The notes under the pieces: generated by a model | Databases searched by the model: none | The model's input: only the letters and a program-made list of their open reading frames with translations | Told to the model about the DNA's origin: nothing | Translations under genes and position numbers: made by a program | NCBI RefSeq assembly: GCF_039543205.1 | Contig: NZ_BAABJH010000001.1 | Coordinates: 1,674,001 to 1,738,000, forward strand | Reading direction: 5' to 3' | DNA length: 64,000 bases | Source: Flaviramulus_B aquimarinus | Lineage (GTDB): Bacteria; Bacteroidota; Bacteroidia; Flavobacteriales; Flavobacteriaceae | In this document: one piece after another, positions 42,763 to 52,913 of the stretch | Numbering within the stretch: the stretch's first letter is position 1 | How the letters are laid out: every line of letters begins with the position of its first letter

Positions 42763-44028
42763 TTATATTACAAAGCCTTTAGGAATGGTTGATCCTTTTT
42801 TAATGACCACAATACCATCTTTAATAACATAAGTGTCGGTTTCGGTATCTTCTAGGTGTTTGCCACCATTAATTCGAACATCGTCTCCTATACGACAATT
42901 TTTATCTATTATCGCATTTTTGATAAAGCAACGTTCGCCAACACCCATAAGAATTGGGATTTTATTTCTGTCTATTTCTTCTAAGGATTCATAGTAGTCG
43001 CTCCCCATCATGTAGGTGTTTATAACCGTAGATTCACTTCCGATTCTGGAACGAATGCCTATAACTGATTTTTCAATTTTAGCGGCACCTACAATACAAC
43101 CTTCTGCAATAACGGTTTTATTAAGCGTTGTTCCAGAAACTTTGGTGGTTGGCAACATTCTTGCTCTGGTATAAATGCGTTTTGGTTTATCGTATAAATC
43201 AAATTGCGGAATATCGTCCGTTAAACCCAAATTGGCTTCAAAAAACGAATCTATGTTTCCAATATCAGTCCAATAGCCTTCATATTGATAGCTTACTGTT
43301 TTGTGTTTCCCTATTGCTTGCGGAATAATTTCTTTTCCAAAATCGTTAGTATCCGGGTTTTTCATTAATTCGGTTAAAAGCTCTCTGTTGAACACATAAA
43401 TACCCATGGAGGCTAAATAATGTCGGCCTTCATTTTTCATATCATCACTTACATCTGATGACCATTCCGACAACAAACTCGAATCTGGTTTTTCAATAAA
43501 GGATGTAATAACATTTTTATCATCCGATTTTAAAATCCCAAAAGAGGTTGCGTCTTTAGCATTGACAGGAATAGTGGCAATAGATATTTTGGCTTTACTT
43601 TTAATGTGTTCATTTATCAATAATTCATAATCCATTTGATAGAGTTGGTCTCCAGAAAGGATTAAAAAATATTCAAAATCATGTCTTAAAAAATGATGCA
43701 TGCTCTGACGCACGGCATCTGCTGTACCTTGAAACCATGTTTTGTTATGTATGGTTTGTTCGGCCGCTAATACATCAACAAAAGCAGAACTAAAAAAACT
43801 AAAATGATAGGTGTCTTTTATATGACGGTTTAACGATGCTGAATTAAACTGTGTTAATACATACATACGCTTAATGTCAGCGTTTATACAGTTTGAAATA
43901 GGAATATCTACTAACCTATATTTTCCCGCAATTGGCACGGCTGGTTTAGAGCGCTCTTCTGTTAATGGGTAAAGTCTAGAACCTTGGCCACCTCCTAAAA
44001 TTATGGATAAAACCTTGTTATTAATCAT
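42763..44028 (-). CDS. glgC: Glucose-1-phosphate adenylyltransferase
   Basis: The protein has 421 residues. The nucleotidyltransferase start SIILGGGQGSRLYPLTEERS is clear, with KPAVPIAGKYRLVDIPISNC for glucose 1-phosphate binding. FSSAFVDVLAAEQ and GTADAVRQ follow. A left-handed beta-helix (about 300-421) is present at the C-terminus, as in all GlgC. It makes ADP-glucose and is normally allosterically regulated. It lies between the GlgM-like gene (24 bp upstream) and glgE (115 bp downstream). Confidence 0.95.
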   Translation of the reverse strand: MINNKVLSIILGGGQGSRLYPLTEERSKPAVPIAGKYRLVDIPISNCINADIKRMYVLTQFNSASLNRHIKDTYHFSFFSSAFVDVLAAEQTIHNKTWFQGTADAVRQSMHHFLRHDFEYFLILSGDQLYQMDYELLINEHIKSKAKISIATIPVNAKDATSFGILKSDDKNVITSFIEKPDSSLLSEWSSDVSDDMKNEGRHYLASMGIYVFNRELLTELMKNPDTNDFGKEIIPQAIGKHKTVSYQYEGYWTDIGNIDSFFEANLGLTDDIPQFDLYDKPKRIYTRARMLPTTKVSGTTLNKTVIAEGCIVGAAKIEKSVIGIRSRIGSESTVINTYMMGSDYYESLEEIDRNKIPILMGVGERCFIKNAIIDKNCRIGDDVRINGGKHLEDTETDTYVIKDGIVVIKKGSTIPKGFVI

Positions 44029-44052
44029 AGTTGTTTTTTTATTAATGCTTGT

Positions 44053-45255
44053 TTATTGTAATGATTTATATAGTGCTTCTACTTGTTTGGCAATGGCAAT
44101 CCAATCAAAATAATCTTCAACACGTTTTCTGCCATTTTTTGCCATAGTTTTTCTTAGGGTGTCATCGTTAATGACCTTATTAATGCCATCCGCTAAATCT
44201 CTTGCAAATTTATCGGAGTCTACAGGTTCAAAAGGCGCTTCTTTTTGTTGTTCTAAAGGAATTAAAAGACCTGTTTCGCCATGTACAACAACTTCTTTTA
44301 TTCCGCCAACAGCACTTGCTACAACTGCTGTGTTGCAAGCCATAGCTTCTATATTTATAATACCAAAAGGTTCATAGATTGAAGGGCAACAAAACACATC
44401 GGCATGTGAGTAAAGTTGAATGATTTCTTTTTTGCTAAGCATTTTATCAATCCAAATGACATTATTTCTGGTCTTCTTTACGTCGTTAACAGCGTCTTCC
44501 ATTTCTTTGCCAATCTCTTTTGTGTCTGGCGCGCCAGCACAGAGTATTATTTGCGTTTCTGGGTCTATATATTTTATAGCATTTACTAAGTGAATAATCC
44601 CTTTTTGGCGCGTTATTCTACCAACAAAAAGAACATAGGGTTTGGTTTTATCTACACCATATTCGTCTAAAGTTGCCGTATCTGAAGTTGTTACATATTG
44701 TTGAAGGTTGATACCATTGTAAATAACGTGAACCTTACTTTCATCAACATCAAAATGCTTAAGGACATCTGCTTTGGTTTCTTCGGATACTGCAATAAGA
44801 GCATCTGCCATTTCGATTGCTGTTTTTTCAACCCATGAAGACGCATCATACCCTCGCCCTAATTGTTCACGTTTCCAAGGTCTTAATGGTTCTAAGGAAT
44901 GTGTGGTTATAACCAAAGGCGTACCGTAGCATAGTTTTGTAACGATACCTGCAAATTGTGCATACCATGTGTGGCAATGCACCACATCGGCATTGATAGG
45001 TTCCGTATTCATTTGAATACAGGTGCTTAAGGTTTTAAATACTGATTTTAATTTATCGTCAGCACCATCAAAAACAGGGTTATCAAACGGAAAGCCTTTA
45101 ACGGTTAAGTTTCCAGAGTTATCATCTTGATCGCCAAAGCATCTTACATCTACATGCATTAATTTGGCCAATTCATCGGCTAAATATTCAACATGTACGC
45201 CTGCACCGCCATAAACATAAGGCGGAAATTCTCTAGTATAAAAAAGTGCTTTCAT
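44053..45255 (-). CDS. glgM: GT4 ADP-glucose transferase, GlgM-like (or glycogen synthase)
   Basis: The protein has 400 residues in the GT-B fold with a GT4 C-terminus. The N-terminus MKALFYTREFPPYVYGGAGV, the HTWYAQFAG segment, THSLEPLRPWKREQLGRGYD and the final EAMACNTAVVASAVGGIKE resemble actinobacterial GlgM (formerly annotated GlgA). That enzyme makes maltose 1-phosphate from ADP-glucose and glucose 1-phosphate. The length (400) is nearer GlgM than to GT5 bacterial glycogen synthase (about 480). Glycogen synthase activity remains possible, and sequence alone cannot separate the two. It is the first gene of the glgM-glgC-glgE-glgB unit. Confidence 0.8.
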   Translation of the reverse strand: MKALFYTREFPPYVYGGAGVHVEYLADELAKLMHVDVRCFGDQDDNSGNLTVKGFPFDNPVFDGADDKLKSVFKTLSTCIQMNTEPINADVVHCHTWYAQFAGIVTKLCYGTPLVITTHSLEPLRPWKREQLGRGYDASSWVEKTAIEMADALIAVSEETKADVLKHFDVDESKVHVIYNGINLQQYVTTSDTATLDEYGVDKTKPYVLFVGRITRQKGIIHLVNAIKYIDPETQIILCAGAPDTKEIGKEMEDAVNDVKKTRNNVIWIDKMLSKKEIIQLYSHADVFCCPSIYEPFGIINIEAMACNTAVVASAVGGIKEVVVHGETGLLIPLEQQKEAPFEPVDSDKFARDLADGINKVINDDTLRKTMAKNGRKRVEDYFDWIAIAKQVEALYKSLQ

Positions 45256-45865
45256 TTATTATTTTTATTCCTTTTAAGTGGTCATACGAAATGCGTATAT
45301 AGGTTTTTCAATATAAAGTGTTTAAAACCCTATCAAAAGAAAAACAATTTATAAAAACATTATTTCTTTTAAGGGTTTAATTTTAAAAATTATAAAAACC
45401 GTTTTTTCTAATATACTTTATTGTAAAAGAAATAAAACGATGTCTAGAAATTGAAAAATTGTTAATAACAATTAAATTGAAAAAATAAAATATACTTTAG
45501 GTTAAACACAGCCTTATTAAGTGTTTGATGCAAGTTTAACTATTAATTATGTTTCCTATGTTATAAACATACAAAATAATTGTTAACAATTTTGAGCTAA
45601 TTTTATTTTTATGGAAAAAAAGGTGTTTTTACAATTAAAGGAAATTATCAATAAAAAAATGCAATAAATCACTGGTTTTAATTTAAATCATGCAATTAAA
45701 TTTAAGGATTTTATCTAGTTAATATAGATTGACTTTGTTTTATAGGTTTTAAAAATAAAGAGGTTTCAACCTAGGTTGAAACCTCCATTCTCAAGATAAT
45801 ATTTAATCAATTTAAAACATATATCTTGATAGTTGACTCAAAAGAGTACTAATTAATAGCATTGT
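45256..45865. other. 610 bp gene-free region upstream of the glycogen operon
   Basis: It is strongly AT-rich and has no coding frame. Its right end holds the terminator of the 45866-48274 gene (45751-45785). The left part should hold the glgM promoter, but I can point to no clear TAnnTTTG/TTG pair. Confidence 0.5.
45751..45785 (-). terminator. Perfect palindrome terminator after the T9SS gene
   Basis: GAGGTTTCAACC at 45760-45771 continues as a perfect 26-base palindrome to 45785. On the minus strand it is followed by TTTATTTTT. It lies about 80 bp after the stop of the gene at 45866-48274. Confidence 0.8.
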
Positions 45866-48274
45866 TTAATTTTTTATTAATTTTTTTGCAATAAATGTAT
45901 TTTCAGATGTTGTACCTTTTATAATATAAATGCCTTTTGATAGGGTTTTAACGGATATCGTATTTCCTTCTCCATTTAGTACATTTCTACCGTTCATATC
46001 ATAAACCTTTATGTTTTTAATGGTATGGTCTGAAAATGCAACTATACCTTTTGTTGGATTGGGGTAAAGCAAGGTCTTGTTACCTGAAAGCTGATTGGTA
46101 TCTGTACCAAGTGTTAAGCCTGTTATATCAATTCCTGTTTTTACTAATAAACCATAATTTGTAAAAACGACTATGATAGCTTCTGTGGTGTTGTATTGAA
46201 ATAATTCAAACTTTTTTATAAAGATATCATTAGGTAAACTTCCATTAAAATCAGCATCGTTAACTGTATTGTTCACTTTAGCTTTACTACTATTTTTATT
46301 GCCTAACCCATTATATTCTTCAAACAGGCTAAGCACACTAAAACCATTATTGGCAACAGCTACTAAAGCAATAACTATTTCATTAGCTTCATCTGTGGTA
46401 ATTGATGATTTTGATAAGGCTTTTATTTTATCTGGATTTCCATCATTATCTTCATCAAAACTAGAGTCTTGTTCAACGGGGTTACCTGTACTTTTACTTG
46501 TTGCTCTTCCTTTTAAAATAGTTTCACTTAATACAAATAATGATAGGCCCTGGCGCAATAAAGTAGCACCAACAAATAGCACATCTAATATAGGGAATAT
46601 AGGATGCACTTCGTCCCAAGAAACCACTGGTGTGCCATTTGTTGTCCTGTCCCATTTTTCCTGTGTTTTTCTTATGTCTCCAGAAGCATTGGTTTTTACA
46701 GCCACCGCAACGACCTCGTTGGTTACTTTGTCTATTGACGCATCAAAACTTATGTTTTTTGATTTATCTCTATCAATTTTAAAAGTTTCTTCTGGTTGCG
46801 AGCAAGATCTAGTATTTGTATTACACTGGGCTTTATAAATGATGTAATTAAAAACAGCATCAAAAGCTTTATACATTATGTTTATTATACCATCATTTGA
46901 ATTGGCTACTGATACTTTTTTTGAAATTATGGTTAAGTTGTTTGGGATGTTATGGTTGAATGATGAAATATTATCATTCTCATCAATAAACGAAAAGCCT
47001 TCATCGTTATCTAGAATAAAGTAACCATTGTCTCTTAATATTGAAAAAGCCCTTTTTCCTGAAGGAAGCGGCACTGAAGCGGCCGTTGGGAATGTGCCAT
47101 CAAATGTTTCTGGGCTTATTGAAACATAATACATGGTTTCGCTACCATTGCAGGCCGCTATATCAATTTTTCCATCGGATGTTTTTCTAACATTAACATC
47201 GGTTGTGTAATTAGTATCTATGCGCAAAGGAACGCCCATATAATTAAAATCTAAATAGTCGCATGAATTTGATGGGTTTGCGGGGTCAAAAGTATAAGTG
47301 TTTTCGGCAGATAGTATAGCGCCACTGGCCACAATTTTACCATCGGTAGGAGTAGAAGTGAATTGTACGGTTTTAAACATGTTTTCACTCACACAACTGT
47401 TTCCATCGTTGGTAAAACTTGTCCATGCACACGTATCAAAATCAACGATATTAAACCCAAAATTATTGGCGCTATTGGGCTGTGAGGTTCTGGCAACAAT
47501 CTGACCTGACGATGGATGCACATCAATCTCAAATACAGGCGAAAAACTTGGTGGCTGGCAGGATGTAATGGTGCCATTTGGCTCTATTTTATTAATACCT
47601 TCAAAAGAGCCTGCGAATAAGTTATCGTTAGCATCCATAAATAAATCATTAATAAAATTATTAAGCATGTTTGAGTTTTCTTTTGTAAAGTTTACCCAAG
47701 TATCTGTAGCTTTTGTGTATTCCCATAAACCGTTATTAGATCCTGCAATAAAAATTTTTGTTCCTGTATTATTTTCTACAATATCTATGGGCACAATTCC
47801 TGGCGTAGGCATTTCTGTAAGCACACCGTTTTTAAAAATGGAATAGCTTTGCGTGCTAAAATCATTTTTGTTAAAAACATATAGCTCGTCATTATCATTA
47901 TAATATAAGCTTGGGCCAGTAAATTGTGTTGTTGCATTAACTGCAAATTGGTGCGTTTCTACCCCGTTTGAAAAAATAAATACCCGTTCGTTTTCACCTA
48001 ATGCAATTTCATTTTCATTGCTGGGGTTAACGGCTACTGAAAAACAATTACCAATAGGTGAGCTTTGTGAGGTTAAATTTTTTGTTTCTATGGTATTAAA
48101 ATTACTGTCTAATTTTTGATATCCAATATTGGTGGCATAATGGTAATTTCCACTGGCATCTTTTACCATCTCGTTTACATGTAGCGGTTTAGTGTATTGA
48201 TGCCAGCCATCGTTTTGTGCTATAAGCTTAAAAGAACTTATGACAATAACTAAATAGAATAGTTTTGTTTTCAT
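45866..48274 (-). CDS. Large T9SS type A sorting domain protein
   Basis: The protein has 802 residues and a signal peptide MKTKLFYLVIVISSFKLIAQ. Residues about 25-720 are beta-rich, with short blade-like segments such as NNGLWEYTKATDTWVNF and DANDNLFAGSFEGINKI. These recall two-component-regulator-type propeller repeats found in secreted Bacteroidota proteins. The C-terminus (about 735-802) is a T9SS type A domain (YPNPTKGIVAF, IKNIKVYDMNGR, LSKGIYIIKGTT, KKLIKN). It is therefore exported across the outer membrane. The role is unknown. It is followed by a terminator and lies 79 bp downstream of a histidine kinase gene. Confidence 0.85.
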   Translation of the reverse strand: MKTKLFYLVIVISSFKLIAQNDGWHQYTKPLHVNEMVKDASGNYHYATNIGYQKLDSNFNTIETKNLTSQSSPIGNCFSVAVNPSNENEIALGENERVFIFSNGVETHQFAVNATTQFTGPSLYYNDNDELYVFNKNDFSTQSYSIFKNGVLTEMPTPGIVPIDIVENNTGTKIFIAGSNNGLWEYTKATDTWVNFTKENSNMLNNFINDLFMDANDNLFAGSFEGINKIEPNGTITSCQPPSFSPVFEIDVHPSSGQIVARTSQPNSANNFGFNIVDFDTCAWTSFTNDGNSCVSENMFKTVQFTSTPTDGKIVASGAILSAENTYTFDPANPSNSCDYLDFNYMGVPLRIDTNYTTDVNVRKTSDGKIDIAACNGSETMYYVSISPETFDGTFPTAASVPLPSGKRAFSILRDNGYFILDNDEGFSFIDENDNISSFNHNIPNNLTIISKKVSVANSNDGIINIMYKAFDAVFNYIIYKAQCNTNTRSCSQPEETFKIDRDKSKNISFDASIDKVTNEVVAVAVKTNASGDIRKTQEKWDRTTNGTPVVSWDEVHPIFPILDVLFVGATLLRQGLSLFVLSETILKGRATSKSTGNPVEQDSSFDEDNDGNPDKIKALSKSSITTDEANEIVIALVAVANNGFSVLSLFEEYNGLGNKNSSKAKVNNTVNDADFNGSLPNDIFIKKFELFQYNTTEAIIVVFTNYGLLVKTGIDITGLTLGTDTNQLSGNKTLLYPNPTKGIVAFSDHTIKNIKVYDMNGRNVLNGEGNTISVKTLSKGIYIIKGTTSENTFIAKKLIKN

Positions 48275-48353
48275 GATATAGTGTTTTAAATTGATTGTAG
48301 TAAAGCTACATCATGTATTTACTATGACGCAATACCAGAGTTCAGGTAGATTT

Positions 48354-50207
48354 TTATCTCACTGGTAGTGTTATTAGAACGGAAGTCCCTTTACTAATTT
48401 GCGAATCGATTGATAAGGTACCACCAATTTGATAGATTCTAGAGTGCATGTTTTTTAACCCAAGGCCACCTATTTCATTAGAAGTATTAAAACCTTTGCC
48501 ATCATCTTCAATACTAATAGTGATTTCGCAATTATGCCCCATTAATTGTACATCAACTTGTTTTGCTTTGGCGTGTTTTAAAATGTTATTAAAGGCTTCT
48601 TGTACCACCCTGTAAAGTTGTGTTGCGATCTCATCATCTAAACTTTCAGGAAATTGATAGCTATTAAAATTTACATTTAGGGTCGTTTGGGCAGATATGT
48701 TTTGCGATAAATCTTCAACAGCACTTTCAAAACCAACTATTTTAAGGTCCGAGGGTGATATTTCATGCGATAAGTTTCTAACATCATTACAAATGGTATC
48801 AATAGCTTTAGTTACTTCCTCATTATTAAAGGCATCAGAAACAAAACGTTTTAAATAGCTTAATTGGCTACCAATATTATCATGCAGTTCTTTACTGATA
48901 CGCTTGCGCTCTTGGTCTTCTCCTTTTATAAAAGCGGTTAAGTTTTTCTTTTCTTGAACGACTATTTTTTTTGAAAGTATATTACGTTCATCATAGATTC
49001 CTTTTACCATCAAAATAATCGTAAATGTTAAGAATACAATTTCTAAAAAAGAAGCGTAAAAAATTATTGGAAGTCCAAAAGCAAAAGCATTAACATGTCC
49101 TGTACTTAAATTAATAATTGTTAAAATGGTACCAATACCTAAAAAAGAATAGGCCATAGTGTAAAGCAAGGTTATTTTTTTTTGATAGGTATAGGATTTA
49201 ATAATAAGCAAAATTAATATACTATTTATTATTAAAAAGGACACATACCAAAACTTAATAATGAATGGTTTTACAATGCTAAAAATAGATTGAGGGAGGT
49301 AAAATTCTGCAAATCGAATACTAATGGTAAGACCTAAAAATACATATAAAAACTTGACTAAGTTATGTGCTATAGTTTTAGCATTTAAAACTTTTATCGA
49401 AAACAAAACAAATAAAACCATAGAACCTACGGTAAAAAACACATGAATATATTTGTTGTAATGCTCTGTATTAGAGCTAAAAAATTGAAAGTATAAGCCT
49501 AAGTACGAAAACAAATAGAGTCCTAAAAAAACAATATATGTTGCATAAAGTATATATAGTTTTTTGCGAAGGATATAATAAATATACAGGCTTATAATGA
49601 TAGAAATAAGACAAAGCCCATAATACATGCCAATAAACAGATACTGTTGTTTATTTTGTTTTTGAAAAGCTTGTGCTGTCCAAATTTTGGCAGGCACCAC
49701 AATAGATATTTTGTTTTTTTTAAATTGAAAAATATAAGATTTTGAGACTAAAGAACTTAATGTTATGGGGTATAGAAAATTCCTGTCGTTTTTTAAGCGC
49801 GATCTAAAAGGAAAATCTGTTCCTGAAGTATTGATAAGTTCAAAACTGTTGGTTGTTTTCTCGTATAAACTAATTTCATTTATTAATGCATTATAAATTT
49901 CGATGACCAAGTTTTGTGGTTTTTCTGTTTTGTTATGGATTGTAAAAGTTAAAAACCCTAAATCTTCATTAATGTTAAAAAAAGCAAACGTATTGCTGTT
50001 GTTTTTATTGGAATAACTTTTTTTATAAGCCTCAGAAATATTAATAGGATTATTGGTGCTAAAACGATTAGAAATCTTGTTTAAATCTGTACTAATAAAA
50101 GATTCGTTTATAAATAGCGTATCAACTTGTGCTTTGACATTTTGTATAAACCCAAAATATAAAAGCAGAAAAAAAATCAAACAGTTATGAGAGTAATTTG
50201 TTTTCAT
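48354..50207 (-). CDS. 7TM sensor histidine kinase (HisKA_3 type)
   Basis: The protein has 617 residues. A signal peptide (about 1-27) is followed by an extracytoplasmic 7TMR-DISMED2-like domain (about 30-170). Seven helices of the 7TMR-DISM type come next (about 185-400). HisKA_3 carries the phosphoacceptor His in ERKRISKELHDNIGSQLSYL, and HATPase_c has EDDGKGFNTSNEIGGLGLKN. It should sense an extracellular, possibly carbohydrate, signal and phosphorylate the response regulator next to it. Its start overlaps the end of that gene by 23 bp, so the pair is translated together. Confidence 0.92.
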   Translation of the reverse strand: MKTNYSHNCLIFFLLLYFGFIQNVKAQVDTLFINESFISTDLNKISNRFSTNNPINISEAYKKSYSNKNNSNTFAFFNINEDLGFLTFTIHNKTEKPQNLVIEIYNALINEISLYEKTTNSFELINTSGTDFPFRSRLKNDRNFLYPITLSSLVSKSYIFQFKKNKISIVVPAKIWTAQAFQKQNKQQYLFIGMYYGLCLISIIISLYIYYILRKKLYILYATYIVFLGLYLFSYLGLYFQFFSSNTEHYNKYIHVFFTVGSMVLFVLFSIKVLNAKTIAHNLVKFLYVFLGLTISIRFAEFYLPQSIFSIVKPFIIKFWYVSFLIINSILILLIIKSYTYQKKITLLYTMAYSFLGIGTILTIINLSTGHVNAFAFGLPIIFYASFLEIVFLTFTIILMVKGIYDERNILSKKIVVQEKKNLTAFIKGEDQERKRISKELHDNIGSQLSYLKRFVSDAFNNEEVTKAIDTICNDVRNLSHEISPSDLKIVGFESAVEDLSQNISAQTTLNVNFNSYQFPESLDDEIATQLYRVVQEAFNNILKHAKAKQVDVQLMGHNCEITISIEDDGKGFNTSNEIGGLGLKNMHSRIYQIGGTLSIDSQISKGTSVLITLPVR

Positions 50208-50820
50208 TTACAAGTTTTACAAGGTCTATGCTGTTATGAATATCAAGTTTTTTAAAAATATTTTTTTTATGGGTTTCAACGGTATGAGCGCTAATAAAAA
50301 GTTTTTTGGCTATTTGCGGTACGTTATACCCTTGTACGAGCTCTAAAATAATTTCTTTTTCCCGACGTGTAATTTTTATTTTTTCAAGAAACCCATCTAT
50401 TTCAGTAACATTGGTTTTTACACCTTTGCCAGTATAAAATGTATTGCTTTTAAAAACAGCATCGAGTGCATTGAGTAAATCATCAGAAGAGCAATTTTTA
50501 AGCAAAAATCCATTGGCATGAAACTGCTTTATTTTTTTAATGATACTTTCTTTATTGTACATGGTAAGAATGATAACCTTTATTTCTGGGAATAAAAGTT
50601 TTATATCCTTTAGTATATCAACACCATTTTTATTAGGAAGGTTTAAGTCTAAGAGGAGGACATCTGGGCGATTAAGTTTAACAGTAGGTAAAACATTATC
50701 ACCATTTACAACATAACCAATAATCTTATAATCGGGTTGATTTTTGAATATAGAAAGCAAGCCATCAATAACTATTTGATGGTCTTCGCAGATAAGGATT
50801 TTTTTTGGCTGGATTTCCAT
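50185..50820 (-). CDS. NarL/FixJ-type response regulator
   Basis: The protein has 211 residues. Its receiver domain (about 7-125) has the phosphoacceptor Asp58 in LLLDLNLPNKNG and the switch Lys in ILTMYNKES. The C-terminal LuxR-type helix-turn-helix (about 145-205) is marked by ITRREKEIILELVQGY, NVPQIAKKLFISAHTVETHK and KNIFKKLDIHN. It is the cognate partner of the downstream 7TM kinase, with a 23 bp overlap. It binds unknown target promoters. It is the first gene of this two-gene unit. Confidence 0.95.
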   Translation of the reverse strand: MEIQPKKILICEDHQIVIDGLLSIFKNQPDYKIIGYVVNGDNVLPTVKLNRPDVLLLDLNLPNKNGVDILKDIKLLFPEIKVIILTMYNKESIIKKIKQFHANGFLLKNCSSDDLLNALDAVFKSNTFYTGKGVKTNVTEIDGFLEKIKITRREKEIILELVQGYNVPQIAKKLFISAHTVETHKKNIFKKLDIHNSIDLVKLVNENKLLS

Positions 50821-50966
50821 GTAAGCAATCTACATGAAGAAAGATACTAAAAAAATTCCTGCGAATGCAGGAATCGTATAAATGGAATAAAATAAATTAG
50901 CTTTATGTTATTTTAAAGTTTCTTTTTTTTCAATTTAGCCAAAAGGTTTTTTTAAAAAAGAATTTA

Positions 50967-52763
50967 TTAATCATTCAGCTTCAATACCGCCATAAACGCT
51001 TGCTGCGGTATTTCTACATTACCGACTTGACGCATACGTTTTTTACCTTTTTTCTGTTTTTCAAGAAGTTTACGCTTACGAGAAATATCACCACCATAAC
51101 ATTTGGCTGTTACATCCTTACGTAAAGCTTTTATAGTTTCTCTGGACACAATTTTAGCCCCAATAGCGGCTTGTACTGGAATATCGAATTGTTGACGCGG
51201 AATAAGTTCTTTTAACTTCTCACACATTTTTTTACCAATATGATGTGCATTATCGGCATGAATCAAAGCTGAAAGGGCATCAACAGTTTGTGCATTTAAT
51301 AAAATATCTAAACGCACCAGTTTTGAAACTTTCATACCTATCGGGTGATAATCGAAAGACGCATAGCCTTTTGAAACGGTTTTTAAACGATCATAAAAAT
51401 CAAAAACAATTTCTGCCAAAGGCATTTCAAAAGTCAATTCTACACGTTCTGTAGTTAAATAGGTTTGATTGGTAATAATCCCTCGCTTTTCTATACAAAG
51501 CGACATTACATTTCCAACAAAATCGGCTTTGGTAATAATGGTTGCTTTAATATAAGGTTCCTCAACACGGTTTACGGTAGAAGGCTCTGGTAAATCCGAT
51601 GGGTTATTTACGATAAAAGCTTCTTCAGGGTTTTTATTGGTATAGGCGTGATATGATACGTTTGGAACGGTCGTAATAACGGTCATATCAAACTCACGTT
51701 CTAGACGTTCTTGAATAATTTCCATATGAAGCATCCCTAAGAATCCGCAACGGAAACCAAAACCTAATGCTGCTGAACTTTCAGGAACAAACACAAGTGA
51801 TGCATCGTTTAGCTGTAATTTTTCCATAGAGCTACGAAGTTCTTCGTAATCTTCAGTATCTACAGGGTAAATACCAGCAAATACCATAGGTTTTACGTCT
51901 TCAAACCCTTCAACAATATTAGTAGTTGGATTTGCAAAATCGGTAATAGTATCACCTACTTTTACTTCTTTAGCCGTTTTTATACCGGTAATTAGGTAGC
52001 CAACATCCCCGGTTTTTACACTTTGCTTTGCTACTTGATTGAGTTTTAAAGTTCCAACTTCATCAGCATAATAGTCTTTATCTGTAGCAACAAATTTTAT
52101 ATGTTGCCCTTTTTTAATTTCACCATTAAAGACTCTAAAATAGGTTTCAATACCTCTAAATGTATTGTAAACCGAATCGAAAATTAAGGCTTGTAATGGT
52201 GCATTTGGGTCGCCTTTAGGTGCAGGAACACGATCAATAATAGCTTCTAAAATATTATCGACCCCAAAACCTGTTTTTCCACTGGCGTGAATCACTTCTT
52301 CTGCATCACAACCTAATAAATCAACAATATCATCAGTAACTTCTTCTGGATTAGCACTTGGTAAATCCACTTTGTTAAGAACAGGAATAATTTCTAAATC
52401 ATTTTCTAAAGCCAAATATAAATTAGAAATGGTTTGTGCCTGTATGCTTTGTGCCGCATCAACAATAAGTAAAGCACCTTCGCAAGCAGCAATGGAACGC
52501 GATACTTCGTATGAGAAATCTACGTGACCTGGTGTGTCAATTAAATTTAGAATATACTTTTCGCCATTAAGCTCATAGTCCATTTGTATGGCGTGCGATT
52601 TGATGGTAATACCACGTTCACGCTCCAAATCCATACTATCCAATAGTTGGGCCTGTTGTTCTCTAGCCGTTACAGATCCTGTAAAATCCAATAAACGGTC
52701 CGCAAGGGTGCTTTTACCGTGGTCTATATGTGCAATAATGCAAAAATTTCTAATATTCTTCAT
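50967..52763 (-). CDS. lepA: Elongation factor 4 (LepA)
   Basis: The ribosome-associated GTPase back-translocates stalled ribosomes. The start MKNIRNFCIIAHIDHGKSTL with the P-loop AHIDHGKST, then DTPGHVDFSYEVSRS and NKVDLPSANPE, and the C-terminal LepA domain (CYGGDISRKRKLLEKQKKGK) are all intact. I use the ATG at 52763, which gives 598 residues, because it matches the family start. A TTG three codons upstream is the only alternative. A -7 element (TATATTTG) lies 31-38 bp upstream. The divergent dusB gene starts 150 bp away. Confidence 0.96.
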   Translation of the reverse strand: MKNIRNFCIIAHIDHGKSTLADRLLDFTGSVTAREQQAQLLDSMDLERERGITIKSHAIQMDYELNGEKYILNLIDTPGHVDFSYEVSRSIAACEGALLIVDAAQSIQAQTISNLYLALENDLEIIPVLNKVDLPSANPEEVTDDIVDLLGCDAEEVIHASGKTGFGVDNILEAIIDRVPAPKGDPNAPLQALIFDSVYNTFRGIETYFRVFNGEIKKGQHIKFVATDKDYYADEVGTLKLNQVAKQSVKTGDVGYLITGIKTAKEVKVGDTITDFANPTTNIVEGFEDVKPMVFAGIYPVDTEDYEELRSSMEKLQLNDASLVFVPESSAALGFGFRCGFLGMLHMEIIQERLEREFDMTVITTVPNVSYHAYTNKNPEEAFIVNNPSDLPEPSTVNRVEEPYIKATIITKADFVGNVMSLCIEKRGIITNQTYLTTERVELTFEMPLAEIVFDFYDRLKTVSKGYASFDYHPIGMKVSKLVRLDILLNAQTVDALSALIHADNAHHIGKKMCEKLKELIPRQQFDIPVQAAIGAKIVSRETIKALRKDVTAKCYGGDISRKRKLLEKQKKGKKRMRQVGNVEIPQQAFMAVLKLND

Positions 52764-52793
52764 AGTCAACAATCTTCATCAAAAAAGATTTTG

Positions 52794-52801
52794 CAAATAT
52801 A
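52794..52801 (-). promoter_or_regulatory. Putative -7 promoter element of lepA
   Basis: Read on the minus strand, TATATTTG is a full TAnnTTTG match, 30 bp from the lepA ATG. A -33 TTG is not clear. Confidence 0.45.
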
Positions 52802-52888
52802 GTTGATTTTTGTTCAGACCTATTAGGTTTTTACATCTAAACAAGATCAACATAGCAAACCAAAAATGGTGTATTAAACAAAAAGGTG

Positions 52889-52896
52889 TAATTTTG
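52889..52896 (+). promoter_or_regulatory. Putative -7 promoter element of dusB
   Basis: TAATTTTG (52889-52896) matches TAnnTTTG and lies 17 bp before the dusB TTG start, which supports that start. It is part of the divergent lepA/dusB promoter region. Confidence 0.45.
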
Positions 52897-52913
52897 CGCC
52901 AAAATAAATAGAC

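Noticed and set aside
46269..46838. 189-codon plus-strand frame inside the large T9SS gene
   Set aside because: It is antisense to a gene with signal peptide and sorting domain; the sequence is low-complexity Ser/Leu without a family.
52764..52772. TTG start three codons upstream for lepA
   Set aside because: The ATG at 52763 gives the conserved N-terminus MKNIRNFCIIAHIDHGKST; the extra residues are not part of the family start.
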